Assembly: GCA_013112585.1 (NCBI GenBank)
Contig: JABFGH010000002.1
Location: forward strand, 1-64,000
Length of the DNA stretch: 64,000 nt
Reading direction: 5' to 3'
Source of the DNA: Ignavibacteriota bacterium
GTDB lineage: Bacteria; Bacteroidota; Ignavibacteria; Ignavibacteriales; Melioribacteraceae
In this document: one piece after another, positions 1 through 8,179 of the stretch
How the letters are laid out: the number at the start of each line of letters is the position of its first letter
Numbering within the stretch: position 1 is the first letter of the stretch
Position numbers and translations under genes: made by a program
The notes under the pieces: model-generated
Databases searched by the model: none
Told to the model about the DNA's origin: nothing
What the model saw: the letters and a program-made list of their open reading frames with translations, nothing else

Positions 1-68
1 TCCCAGATGAACTCTCCTTCCGAACTTTTTATTTGTTCTCTTGCTAATATTCTACGACTTTTTCGCAT
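1..68 (-). CDS. N-terminus of an unknown protein, cut by the window edge
   Basis: An ATG on the minus strand at 66-68 opens a frame that stays open to base 1, giving 22 residues that begin MRKSRRILAREQIK and continue SSEGEFIW. A good Shine-Dalgarno (GAGGTGA) lies a few bases upstream of the ATG, which supports a real start. The product is basic at its N-terminus and shows no signal peptide. I do not recognise the family from so short a piece. Confidence 0.5.
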   Translation of the reverse strand, partial: MRKSRRILAREQIKSSEGEFIW

Positions 69-121
69 TGGTCACCTCTGTTGTTTTTGCTAATTTAACA
101 CTTTTGAGGCGACATTTGTCG

Positions 122-2548
122 TTATTTCATTAGCAGCATTTTCTTTGTATCGCTGAATTTACCTTCAACATTTATTGTGTAAAAATAAATGCCGCTTGGC
201 AAATTATGGGCATTGAATTCAACTTTGTGAACACCGGCTTCTAAATTTCCATTTATCAGTTCGGCAACTTTTTCACCCAATGTATTTATTAAATTAATTT
301 GAACATTACTTTTTTTAATTAGCGAAAACTTTATTGTTGTTGAGGGATTAAACGGATTAGGATAATTTTGTGCTAACTCAAATTTTGCCGGTACCGAAGT
401 TACAGATACAATATCTGAATACTTAAATTTCCCATCGGTATCAATTTGTTTCAATCTATAATTAAAATTATTTCCGCCGGTTAAACCATTATCAACAAAA
501 GTATATTGCTTCACGGAGTTTGAATTTCCATTACCATCCACAAAACCAATTTTTTGCCAGTTGCTTGATTCTGTAATTTTTCTCTCAATATCAAAACCGT
601 AGTTATTTATTTCAAGGGCAGTTATCCATTTTAACTTTATTCCAGTTTTACTTAAAGTTGCAGTAAATGAAGTTAGTTCAACAGGTAAAGCCGTATCATT
701 TGAAGCAGCGAGTGCATCTAGTTTACCAAACCCCCAAGTATTGTTAGGTAAAGTTCCAGTGCCTGAATTACTTGCTGAATTTGTAATTGCATCATATACT
801 TGCTGGGGTGCTGCCGATGGATTTTTATCTAAAAGAAGAGCAGCTGCACCGGCAGCCATTGGGCACGCCATGCTTGTTCCGGTCATCACATAATAATTGG
901 CACCGCCGGCACCGGTTGTTCCATCATTATCAATCCAACCGGAATTTGGGATTGTTAAAACATCTGTGTCCCTTACAGATATTATTGCTGAACCCGGCGC
1001 TGTAATGTTAGGCTTTACTATTCCGTTATTCACACGCGGTCCGCGGCTTGAATATGGAGCTATTCCATCAAGAACAAATGATGCCCCATACCAGTAGGGT
1101 CCCCCTCCGGTTGAGGAAACCCACAAATCTCTTGAAACATAAGAACCAACTGCAAAGCCATCATCAGCCGAAGCTGGTTGCCCAATGGTATAAAATGGAT
1201 CAGAGTTCACAAATGTAAGTTGAGGTGTTGTTTGTCTGTAAAAATAAATATGAAAAAATTGCGAGTTAGCTGAATTATTTACAACCTTTAAGTAATATGT
1301 TCCAGCTGGTACGGTATAGTAATACCACGAATATTTGGATTCAGTGCCTCTAGTGCTTTCCGTTGTAATGTTTTGTATAACATCAGTTGTGTATTTAACT
1401 TGAGAAGTATTGTAATACTCTAAAAATAAATCGTTATTTGTTCCTAAACCATCATACCAAACTAAATTAAATGAAAGTCCAGCAAAATTTTCTGCATTTA
1501 TAGCGATAAAACCAGTAGAACTGTTTGCTGCAACTGTCCCTGAGTAATGATGATCATCATCGCCAGAATTTCCTGCAGAGATAAAAAATGGAACTCCCTG
1601 ATTATAAACCCAGTCCACTTTTTGTTCTGTTGTTGAACTGCCGTCATGATAAGTGTACCAGCCTCCGTAACTCATAGTTAATATATCTGCATTATACATT
1701 GAAACACCTGCATCCATAGCGGCAATCATAGCTGCCGAGCTTGCCCCTCCGCTCGCATCCGAACCGATCTTTAAGAATAGTAAATCTGCATCAGGCGCGG
1801 CTCCTTTAAAAGGAGATGCACCATTGCCGTCATCAATTCTTCCAATTGAGTTTGTTCCGCGTGCTAAAACGGTTCCTGCAACATGGGTGCCATGACCGGT
1901 AACAGTGTTATTAACACCTGGGTCTATTGTAGGATAGGCAGAGTAATCCATTCTTTCAAATGCTGCCGGAAACTCATTCCCGTCATATCCCGGGTCAATA
2001 CCTGAATCAAGTACGCCTACTTTTATTCCGGTTCCGTCATAGCCGTCTGTCCAAACATTATTCACATTTATAGATGCTGTTGCGTTATTGTTATGAGGTT
2101 CATTTTCATATTCAGCAGTATCTATTTTTTTTATAAATGTTTTGGAAATAGTTTCTTGAAATTTTTCATAAGGAAGTAATGCGAGAAAGAACCCGAAGGG
2201 ATGATTTTTAAGTGGGGGAGTCCATGTTTCCAAATGGCATTCAACACCAATTTGTTCTAAAATATTAATTTCTTCCTCAGTCGGGTGTTCACTTAGGTAT
2301 ATTGCAACTATTTCACGGGATTTGCTTTTATCAATTAGTCCCTTTTCATAAAGGAATTTTTTTTGACTGAGTCGTTGAACTAACTTACCGCTGAGTACTT
2401 TATTTTGTGATTCTACGGGAATTGAAATCATAGCTTCAGCGGGGATAATCGGCAGATAATCTACTAAAGGTTGTTTTTCTTGTGCGGTTAAAACAGATAC
2501 ACAGATTACTACAATAATTACTGAAAAAAATTGGCGAATATTCTTCAT
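122..2548 (-). CDS. Secreted subtilisin-like (S8) serine protease with T9SS sorting domain
   Basis: An 808-residue exported protease. Residues 1-22 form a signal peptide ending near TAQ. A propeptide-like segment follows to about residue 150. The catalytic triad of family S8 is visible: Asp181 in VGVLDSGID, His222 in GHGTHVAGT and Ser559 in MTGTSMACP, with the oxyanion Asn327 in SAGNSG. Between about 350 and 440, inside the catalytic domain, sits a beta-rich PPC-like insertion. After the linker LPVELTSFTA (from 621) comes an Ig/FN3-like region, and residues 724-808 form a canonical type-A T9SS C-terminal domain with NYPNPFNPSTTI. The protein is therefore expected at the cell surface or released. 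The start has a strong GGAGG Shine-Dalgarno. The gene stands alone on the minus strand. Confidence 0.93.
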   Translation of the reverse strand: MKNIRQFFSVIIVVICVSVLTAQEKQPLVDYLPIIPAEAMISIPVESQNKVLSGKLVQRLSQKKFLYEKGLIDKSKSREIVAIYLSEHPTEEEINILEQIGVECHLETWTPPLKNHPFGFFLALLPYEKFQETISKTFIKKIDTAEYENEPHNNNATASINVNNVWTDGYDGTGIKVGVLDSGIDPGYDGNEFPAAFERMDYSAYPTIDPGVNNTVTGHGTHVAGTVLARGTNSIGRIDDGNGASPFKGAAPDADLLFLKIGSDASGGASSAAMIAAMDAGVSMYNADILTMSYGGWYTYHDGSSTTEQKVDWVYNQGVPFFISAGNSGDDDHHYSGTVAANSSTGFIAINAENFAGLSFNLVWYDGLGTNNDLFLEYYNTSQVKYTTDVIQNITTESTRGTESKYSWYYYTVPAGTYYLKVVNNSANSQFFHIYFYRQTTPQLTFVNSDPFYTIGQPASADDGFAVGSYVSRDLWVSSTGGGPYWYGASFVLDGIAPYSSRGPRVNNGIVKPNITAPGSAIISVRDTDVLTIPNSGWIDNDGTTGAGGANYYVMTGTSMACPMAAGAAALLLDKNPSAAPQQVYDAITNSASNSGTGTLPNNTWGFGKLDALAASNDTALPVELTSFTATLSKTGIKLKWITALEINNYGFDIERKITESSNWQKIGFVDGNGNSNSVKQYTFVDNGLTGGNNFNYRLKQIDTDGKFKYSDIVSVTSVPAKFELAQNYPNPFNPSTTIKFSLIKKSNVQINLINTLGEKVAELINGNLEAGVHKVEFNAHNLPSGIYFYTINVEGKFSDTKKMLLMK

Positions 2549-3002
2549 ATTGCCTCCAAGAATTATGGGTTGATCAATTGCTTATGTATATTAGAAACAA
2601 ATGGTATTTTATCTTTATGAACAGCACTCTTTAGAGAATAATACATAAATAATAAAATCAATTCAATTAAAAATTAGACTATATGTCTTATGCTGGTTTT
2701 TATTTTTTTTAATCAATTTGCTTGATACCCAAAAATTTCATTAAATTTATTTTATTAAGATATAAGTGTGCTAAAATACTTTAATTTTCTCATGGCTATT
2801 TAGCTTTTCTCAATAGTAGTAAGAAAAAATGTTTTAATGAGAGAAGGCATCCTTAAAAGTTCTTCAAAAAATTACTTAAATGAATATTTTAAGGGAAAAT
2901 TGTTTTCGGATGTGTTACAAAAAATTATCAGTAAAATGGCATAGTTCTTTCATTATCATTTATTACAGATATTTCTCGAATTTTTAGAAAGATTAAAATA
3001 AA

Positions 3003-3056
3003 ATGAAACTCAATTTTCAAATTATCAATATCATATTAGTTGGTAAAAACCATTAA
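3003..3056 (+). CDS. Possible leader peptide of the kor operon (17 aa)
   Basis: A short frame starts at ATG 3003 and encodes MKLNFQIINIILVGKNH. Seven of 17 residues are Ile, Leu or Val, clustered at positions 7-13. It ends three bases before a GC-rich hairpin with a T-rich tail (3060-3085), the usual spacing of a leader peptide and attenuator. The ribosome-binding site is weak (AAAG) and I found no alternative antiterminator pairing. The link to branched-chain 2-oxoacids is attractive because the next genes may be of the Vor type, but it is inference. Confidence 0.25.
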   Translation: MKLNFQIINIILVGKNH

Positions 3057-3059
3057 CCT

Positions 3060-3092
3060 AAGGCTGCATTTAATTTTGCAGCCTTTTCGATT
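3060..3092 (+). terminator. Hairpin with T-rich tail upstream of korD (terminator or attenuator)
   Basis: A perfect 9-bp stem (AAGGCTGCA at 3060-3068, TGCAGCCTT at 3077-3085) closes an 8-nt loop and is followed by TTTTCGATTTT-like sequence. It lies about 30 bases before korD with no longer plus-strand gene in front of it, so it would act within the kor leader transcript unless the promoter lies between it and the gene. Confidence 0.6.
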
Positions 3093-3116
3093 TTAAATAC
3101 AATATGAGGTTAGATT

Positions 3117-3404
3117 ATGGCAAAAGTTAAAGGCGATATTATTATTGACATCGAAAAATGTAAAGGATGTGAATTATGCATTGAAGCTTGTTCTCAAAAA
3201 TCACTTGAAACTTCACGGCAGGTAAATCAAAAGGGCTACTTATACATAGTTAAAATTGAAGACAACTGTACCGGGTGTACAAACTGTGCATTGGTTTGCC
3301 CTGAAGGAGCAATAACTGTTTATAGAAAAACAGATAAAAGCAAAAAGCAAGTAGCAAAAATAACTAACATAACTAAAGACACAACAGTAACGGTGAACGA
3401 ATGA
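3117..3404 (+). CDS. korD: 2-oxoacid:ferredoxin oxidoreductase, ferredoxin-like delta subunit
   Basis: A 95-residue protein with two complete CxxCxxCxxxC motifs: C15-C18-C21-C25 and C51-C54-C57-C61. It is predicted to bind two [4Fe-4S] clusters and to carry electrons from the TPP-bearing catalytic subunits to ferredoxin. The start follows a GAGGTT ribosome-binding site. The stop overlaps the korA start by 4 bases (ATGA), so translation is probably coupled. It is the first gene of korDABC. The substrate cannot be read from this subunit; 2-oxoglutarate or branched-chain 2-oxoacids are both possible. Confidence 0.9.
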   Translation: MAKVKGDIIIDIEKCKGCELCIEACSQKSLETSRQVNQKGYLYIVKIEDNCTGCTNCALVCPEGAITVYRKTDKSKKQVAKITNITKDTTVTVNE

Positions 3405-4471
3405 GTGAATTAAAATTAATGAAAGGGAACGAAGCATTAGCCGAAGCCGCAATTCGTGTGGGAGCCGATGCTTATTTTGGTTATCCGATTACTCCGCAAT
3501 CGGAAGTTTTGGAATATCTTAGTAGAGAAGCACATGCAAGAACCGGAATGGTTGTTCTGCAGGCAGAAAGTGAAGTTGCATCAATAAATATGGTTTATGG
3601 TGCTGCCGGCACAGGAAAAAAAGTATTTACTTCTTCCTCCAGCCCCGGTATGAGTTTAATGCAGGAAGGTATTTCATACATTGCCTGCGCTGAATTACCT
3701 TGCCTGCTTGTTAACGTAAACCGCGGCGGTCCGGGTCTCGGAACTATTCAACCCGGTCAAGGTGATTATTTTCAGTCGGTTAAAGGCGGCGGGCACGGTG
3801 ATTACAAAATGATTGTTCTTGCTCCATCAACCGTGCAGGAAATGGCTGATTTTGTAAAACTCGGATTTGAACTTGCATATAAATACCGCAATCCAATTTT
3901 AATTCTTACCGATGGCGCACTTGGTCAAATGATGGAAAAAGTTGAACTATTCTCTCAACAAGATAGAACTTTTGAAGACTTAGGTTGGAATATTATTGGC
4001 AGAAGCAATGGAAGAGACAGCAATGTTATTACCTCACTTCATCTTAAAGCCGATAAAATGGAAGAGATAAATATAAGGCTCCAGAAAAAATATAATGAAA
4101 TGAGAAAGAATGAAGTTAGATACGAAACTGTAAATTGCGATGATGCTGATTACATTATTGTTGCCTATGGACTTGTTGCACGTATCTGTCAAAAATCCGC
4201 TCAATTAGCAAGGGATAAAGGTCTTAAAGTTGGTGTAATAAGACCAATAACTTTATTTCCTTACCCCGAAGAAGTTATAAACAATTACGCCGATAAAGTA
4301 AAAGGCATGTTTGTAGTTGAGATGAATGCGGGACAAATGTTAGAAGATGTTAAACTTTCGGTAAACGGAAAAGTGCCTGTTGAATTTCATGGCAGAATGG
4401 GCGGAGTAGTTCCTCAGCCGGAAGAAATTTTAGAAAAGTTAGAAGAGAAATTATTAGGAGGTTCAAAATGA
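3401..4471 (+). CDS. korA: 2-oxoacid:ferredoxin oxidoreductase alpha subunit (KorA/VorB type)
   Basis: A 356-residue alpha subunit carrying the pyrimidine-binding and transketolase C-terminal-like domains. Features seen are MKGNEALAEAAIRVGAD at the N-terminus, GYPITPQSEV, the QAESEVASINMVYGAA segment that contacts the cofactor region, and the SSSPGMSLMQEG loop. It pairs with KorB to decarboxylate a 2-oxoacid oxidatively to an acyl-CoA, reducing ferredoxin. The sequence resembles proteins usually annotated VorB (3-methyl-2-oxobutanoate dehydrogenase) as well as KorA, so the substrate is uncertain. It overlaps korD and korB by 4 bases each. Confidence 0.92.
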   Translation: MSELKLMKGNEALAEAAIRVGADAYFGYPITPQSEVLEYLSREAHARTGMVVLQAESEVASINMVYGAAGTGKKVFTSSSSPGMSLMQEGISYIACAELPCLLVNVNRGGPGLGTIQPGQGDYFQSVKGGGHGDYKMIVLAPSTVQEMADFVKLGFELAYKYRNPILILTDGALGQMMEKVELFSQQDRTFEDLGWNIIGRSNGRDSNVITSLHLKADKMEEINIRLQKKYNEMRKNEVRYETVNCDDADYIIVAYGLVARICQKSAQLARDKGLKVGVIRPITLFPYPEEVINNYADKVKGMFVVEMNAGQMLEDVKLSVNGKVPVEFHGRMGGVVPQPEEILEKLEEKLLGGSK

Positions 4472-5295
4472 ATGAAAAAAGAATGTTAGATGACCAGCAT
4501 TTTGAACAGATGATTGAAGAAGAAAGTATTTGTACAACTGATAATAAAGTATATGAAGCCCCGCTTGATGCACTTTATGATACAGCAATGCATTACTGCC
4601 CCGGCTGCGGTCATGGTGTAGTTCATAGAATTCTTGCAGAAGTGATCGAGGAGATGGGAATTATTAAAGATATAATCGGTGTTGCTCCTGTAGGTTGTTC
4701 AGTTCTCGCTTATAATTATTTAAATATTGATATGTCGGAAGCAGCACACGGAAGAGCTTCTGCGGCAGCAACGGGAATTAAAAGAGTATTGCCGGAAAAA
4801 TATGTTTTTTCATATCAGGGTGACGGCGACTTGGCAGCTATAGGAACCGGGGAAACTATACACACTTGTAACCGCGGCGAAAATATTTTAATTCTTTTTA
4901 TTAACAACGGTATCTACGGAATGACAGGCGGTCAAATGGCGCCTACTACTTTACCTGGAATGAAATCAACAACTTCACCATTCGGCAGAGATGTAGAAAC
5001 AATGGGTGCTCCCTTAAAAATTACCGACTTAGTTGCTCAATTGCCCGGTACAGCTTACGTTACAAGGCAATCGGTGCATAAACCTGGTAATGTTCGTAAA
5101 ACAAAAAAAGCAATTCAAAAAGCGCTCGAGTATCAGAAAAACGGAGATGGCGGTACCTGCTTTGTCGAAGTAGTCTCAAATTGCCCTTCAAACTGGAAGA
5201 TGACTCCGGTACAATCAAACAAATGGATGGAAGAAAATATGCTTCCGTTTTACCCTTTAGGCGATTTGAAAAAACCAAATGGAAAGGAGAAATAA
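4468..5295 (+). CDS. korB: 2-oxoacid:ferredoxin oxidoreductase beta subunit, TPP-binding
   Basis: A 275-residue TPP-binding subunit. The CPGCGHG motif near residue 45 is typical of the family, and the GDGDLAAIG...NNGIYGMTGGQ stretch is the Mg/TPP-binding GDG-NN motif. Like other short beta subunits of this enzyme class it lacks a ferredoxin domain, which is supplied by KorD. The start ATG overlaps the korA stop, and a GGAGG ribosome-binding site lies in the end of korA. Confidence 0.93.
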   Translation: MNEKRMLDDQHFEQMIEEESICTTDNKVYEAPLDALYDTAMHYCPGCGHGVVHRILAEVIEEMGIIKDIIGVAPVGCSVLAYNYLNIDMSEAAHGRASAAATGIKRVLPEKYVFSYQGDGDLAAIGTGETIHTCNRGENILILFINNGIYGMTGGQMAPTTLPGMKSTTSPFGRDVETMGAPLKITDLVAQLPGTAYVTRQSVHKPGNVRKTKKAIQKALEYQKNGDGGTCFVEVVSNCPSNWKMTPVQSNKWMEENMLPFYPLGDLKKPNGKEK

Positions 5296-5296
5296 A

Positions 5297-5851
5297 ATGA
5301 ACGAAGAAATTATTATTGCTGGATTCGGCGGTCAAGGTGTTCTTTCTATGGGTATGATTTTATGCTATGCCGGAATGGTTGAAGAGAAAGAAGTTAGCTG
5401 GATGCCTTCATACGGACCCGAAATGCGCGGCGGAACCGCAAACTGTATTACAATTATTAGTGATTCAAAAATATCATCACCAATTATTTCTATGTTCGAT
5501 ACAGTTATTGCACTTAATCAGCCATCGGTTGATAAATTTGAAAGTGCAGTTAAACCGGGTGGATTGCTGATTTATGAGTCAACAAATGTTATTAATCCCC
5601 CTACAAGAAAGGATATTGAAATTATAGGAATTGAAGGTACTGCCGAAGCGGCTAAAATGGAAAATACTAAAGTACTTAATATGATAATGCTTGGAAGCTT
5701 TTTACAGAAAAAACCAATCATTTCTATTGATAATATTCTTAAAGGACTTACACAAGTTCTGCCCGAAAGATATCATCATTTACTGCCCTTAAATGAAAAA
5801 GCTTTGCGAAAAGGAATGGAACTTGTTGAAAGTGCGAAAGCTTCAGTATAG
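5297..5851 (+). CDS. korC: 2-oxoacid:ferredoxin oxidoreductase gamma subunit
   Basis: A 184-residue gamma subunit of the pyruvate/ketoisovalerate oxidoreductase family. The N-terminal IIIAGFGGQGVLSMG glycine-rich motif is diagnostic, and SYGPEMRGGTANC follows. I place the start at ATG 5297, one base after the korB stop, because an AAAGGAG ribosome-binding site lies directly upstream and the product then begins at MNEEIIIAG. An in-frame ATG at 5279 inside korB would add six residues with no benefit. It is the last gene of the kor operon and is followed by two hairpins. Confidence 0.92.
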   Translation: MNEEIIIAGFGGQGVLSMGMILCYAGMVEEKEVSWMPSYGPEMRGGTANCITIISDSKISSPIISMFDTVIALNQPSVDKFESAVKPGGLLIYESTNVINPPTRKDIEIIGIEGTAEAAKMENTKVLNMIMLGSFLQKKPIISIDNILKGLTQVLPERYHHLLPLNEKALRKGMELVESAKASV

Positions 5852-5882
5852 GTTAATTTTTGCTGATACAGTTTTATAACTC

Positions 5883-5914
5883 AATTGCCGCGACCTTAAA
5901 AGGCAGCGGCAATT
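5883..5914 (+). terminator. Hairpin after korC, likely terminator
   Basis: A perfect 9-bp GC-rich stem (AATTGCCGC at 5883-5891, GCGGCAATT at 5906-5914) lies about 30 bases after the korC stop. The following bases are AT-rich (TATATAT) but not a clean T-run, so the terminator role is probable rather than certain. Confidence 0.5.
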
Positions 5915-5960
5915 ATATATGGTTGTATAAGGTGAGTTAGTAACATAACCGTTTATTTAA

Positions 5961-5995
5961 GAAGCCCGTAATAATTTTTATTAATTACGGGCTTC
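5961..5995. terminator. Second hairpin after korC
   Basis: A perfect 12-bp stem (GAAGCCCGTAAT at 5961-5972, ATTACGGGCTTC at 5984-5995) with an 11-nt AT-rich loop. There is no T-run on either side. It may back up the first hairpin or protect the 3' end of the kor messenger. Confidence 0.45.
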
Positions 5996-6097
5996 ATTAT
6001 GTTAAGGAAAAATGATAAATTGAAAGTCCGTTTAATTTGCATTGTGCTATTTATAAAAAATATTTAGCTTAAATTATTACAAATAAAATATAATTGA

Positions 6098-8167
6098 ATG
6101 AAAAAAATATTATCGCTTATAACTATTGCTATTTTAACTCTATCATCAAATCTATCAGCACAACAAGAAAGATTTCAAAAAACTTTAGAAGACGATAACT
6201 CTAAATTTACAAATGTTGGAAACATTGCAATTACAATTACCAACTTTGGGGTTTATGGTCATGCCTTTAGCTTGTGGCCCCAACAGCCTAGTTGTGAATT
6301 TCCGATTGGCAGCGGTATTGAACACATATATGACGGCGGATTGTGGATTGGGGGCTTTAAGGCTGATGATAGTTTAAAGACAAATATCAGAGGACCTTTT
6401 GTTACAACTGCCGCAACTGACCCTGTAGATGGCGAAAATGGCGTTGAGTTTACAACAGCTCCATCTTCTGTTGTTAGAGAAAGATCATCTAAAATTGAAT
6501 CTGCTTTTTTTGATCCGGCTGCAATTTCGCACCAGGATTTTTTTATGGAGTTTACGGATACGAATAGAACTAGTTCAAATGGTGAATTGATTGTTGCTCA
6601 TAACCCCTACGGCGTTTCTGTAAGACAGGAAACTTATGCGTGGGACTTCCCTTTTGCAAACTTCTTTATAATTTTTAATTACTGGATTAAAAATGTTTCG
6701 AACAAATATTTAGATAGTGTTTACATCGGTTTGTGGACAGACACCGTTGTTCGAAATACAAATGTAACTTCACCACGAACAGGAACCTCCTTTTTTAATA
6801 AAGGGGGTAATGGTTATAATGATTCACTTTCATTAGGATACGAATTTGATGCAGCCGGGGATGTTGGTTTTACCGATAGTTACATTGGTATTCAAGTATT
6901 AGGCTCTGATAAAAATTATGATAGTACAAACTATACTACCTGGCAATATAGAAGTACAACCGACCCAAATTTATTTACTCCCCAAAACGATATAGCACGA
7001 TATAGAAAATTAGAAGGCTACTTCGGCGGTTCAAATAGATATGGGTACAATATCAATCCCGCTACTTTAAAACAACCTTCAAATAGATCAACAATGGTTT
7101 CAGCCGGTCCATTCGACCATTTAGCACCCGGTGATTCCGTAAACATTGTATTTGCAATTGTAGCAGCTAAAAAGTTTGGAACAGACCTGCCCAATTTAGA
7201 TACCGAAGAGCAGAAGAAAAATTTATACGACAATGCAGGCTGGGCAATTCGTGCATACAATGGCGAAGATAGAAACGGAAACGGAATTCTTGAACCCGAA
7301 GAAGATTTGGATGGTGACGGTAAAATTACAAGGTATATTCTTCCTTCACCGCCGCAAAACCCGAAAGTAAAAGTTGTTCCGGAAAGCCGGAAGGCTACAA
7401 TTTACTGGGATAAAAGGGCGGAAGATTCTATTGACCCAATTTCCGCAAAAAAAGATTTTGAAGGTTACAGAGTTTATAGAACTAATTCAGGATTCGATTT
7501 AACGGAATCTCAAGACTTAAATAAAGCTCTGATTAAGATGGCTGAATTTGACAGTCTTGGAAATGATGTTGGATACAATACGGGATTCTCGTTTGTTGAG
7601 ATGGATGAGCCGGTTGTTTTTCCTAACGATACAACAAAATATTATTATAAATATGAAGTGAATAACCTGCTTAACGGCTGGCAATATTTATTTAGTGTTA
7701 CTGCGTTTGATGAAGGTGATCCGGAAAATAACCTCGGCAGTCTCGAATCAGGTAAACTATCGGGAATAAATAGAATTTTACCCGGTACACCTGCGGTAGA
7801 AGAAGATGATGTTGAAGTTGGGGTTTATCCTAATCCATATTACGGAAATGCCTATTGGGACGGCAGTTCGGAACGGTTAAGAAAAATGTATTTCTTCAAT
7901 CTCCCTGCTAATTGCGAAATAACAATATATACATTATCCGGTGATATTGTTGACGTTATTGAACATAACAGTTCCAGCAACGGAAATGATTTAAGATGGT
8001 TCGAAACTTTCTCTCGCGAAGGAAACCAGATAATGGCAGGCGGTGAGCATGCATGGGATTTAATTACAAGAGACGACCAGGCAATTGCAACCGGATTATA
8101 TTTATTTACCGTTAAAAATCTAGACAGCGGAAACATTAAACGAGGAAAATTTTTAGTTATAAAATAA
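6098..8167 (+). CDS. Large secreted protein with EF-hand-like loop, FN3-like region and divergent C-terminal sorting-like domain
   Basis: A 689-residue exported protein of unknown function. Residues 1-21 are a signal peptide ending at LSAQQ. The main body is beta-rich with no family I recognise. At about 389-408 lies an Asp/Asn/Gly-rich loop pair (DRNGNGILEPEE then DLDGDGK) that looks calcium-binding. An FN3-like region follows to about 560. From about 572 the C-terminus (VYPNPYYGNAYW, then FFNLPANCEITIYTLSGD, ending GKFLVIK) resembles a T9SS sorting domain but lacks NPFNPSTTI. The same divergent type ends the 1187-aa protein at 51370. It is followed after 12 bases by the next secreted-protein gene. 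Confidence 0.75.
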   Translation: MKKILSLITIAILTLSSNLSAQQERFQKTLEDDNSKFTNVGNIAITITNFGVYGHAFSLWPQQPSCEFPIGSGIEHIYDGGLWIGGFKADDSLKTNIRGPFVTTAATDPVDGENGVEFTTAPSSVVRERSSKIESAFFDPAAISHQDFFMEFTDTNRTSSNGELIVAHNPYGVSVRQETYAWDFPFANFFIIFNYWIKNVSNKYLDSVYIGLWTDTVVRNTNVTSPRTGTSFFNKGGNGYNDSLSLGYEFDAAGDVGFTDSYIGIQVLGSDKNYDSTNYTTWQYRSTTDPNLFTPQNDIARYRKLEGYFGGSNRYGYNINPATLKQPSNRSTMVSAGPFDHLAPGDSVNIVFAIVAAKKFGTDLPNLDTEEQKKNLYDNAGWAIRAYNGEDRNGNGILEPEEDLDGDGKITRYILPSPPQNPKVKVVPESRKATIYWDKRAEDSIDPISAKKDFEGYRVYRTNSGFDLTESQDLNKALIKMAEFDSLGNDVGYNTGFSFVEMDEPVVFPNDTTKYYYKYEVNNLLNGWQYLFSVTAFDEGDPENNLGSLESGKLSGINRILPGTPAVEEDDVEVGVYPNPYYGNAYWDGSSERLRKMYFFNLPANCEITIYTLSGDIVDVIEHNSSSNGNDLRWFETFSREGNQIMAGGEHAWDLITRDDQAIATGLYLFTVKNLDSGNIKRGKFLVIK

Positions 8168-8179
8168 TAGGAGTTAAAA

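Larger units (their letters stand above)
2549..3116. other. 568-bp AT-rich intergenic region between divergent subtilase and kor genes
   Basis: This region separates the subtilase (minus) from korD (plus). It holds a 35-codon open frame at 2837-2944 without a convincing ribosome-binding site (not called), a 17-codon frame at 3003-3056, and a strong hairpin at 3060-3085 just before korD. I see no clear sigma-70 promoter and no repeats. Confidence 0.6.

Noticed and set aside
787-1097. Frames antisense to the subtilase
   Set aside because: They lie entirely inside the protease gene, have no ribosome-binding sites and are the usual shadows of a real gene.
2837-2944. 35-codon open frame before korD
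   Set aside because: No good ribosome-binding site and no recognised sequence; in an AT-rich gap this length is expected by chance.
5060-5335. Minus-strand 91-codon frame across korB/korC
   Set aside because: Antisense to two well-conserved genes with clear catalytic motifs; no independent support.
5961-5995. Possible bidirectional terminator with high certainty
   Set aside because: The stem is perfect, but no T-run follows on either strand, so only a moderate-confidence terminator is listed.
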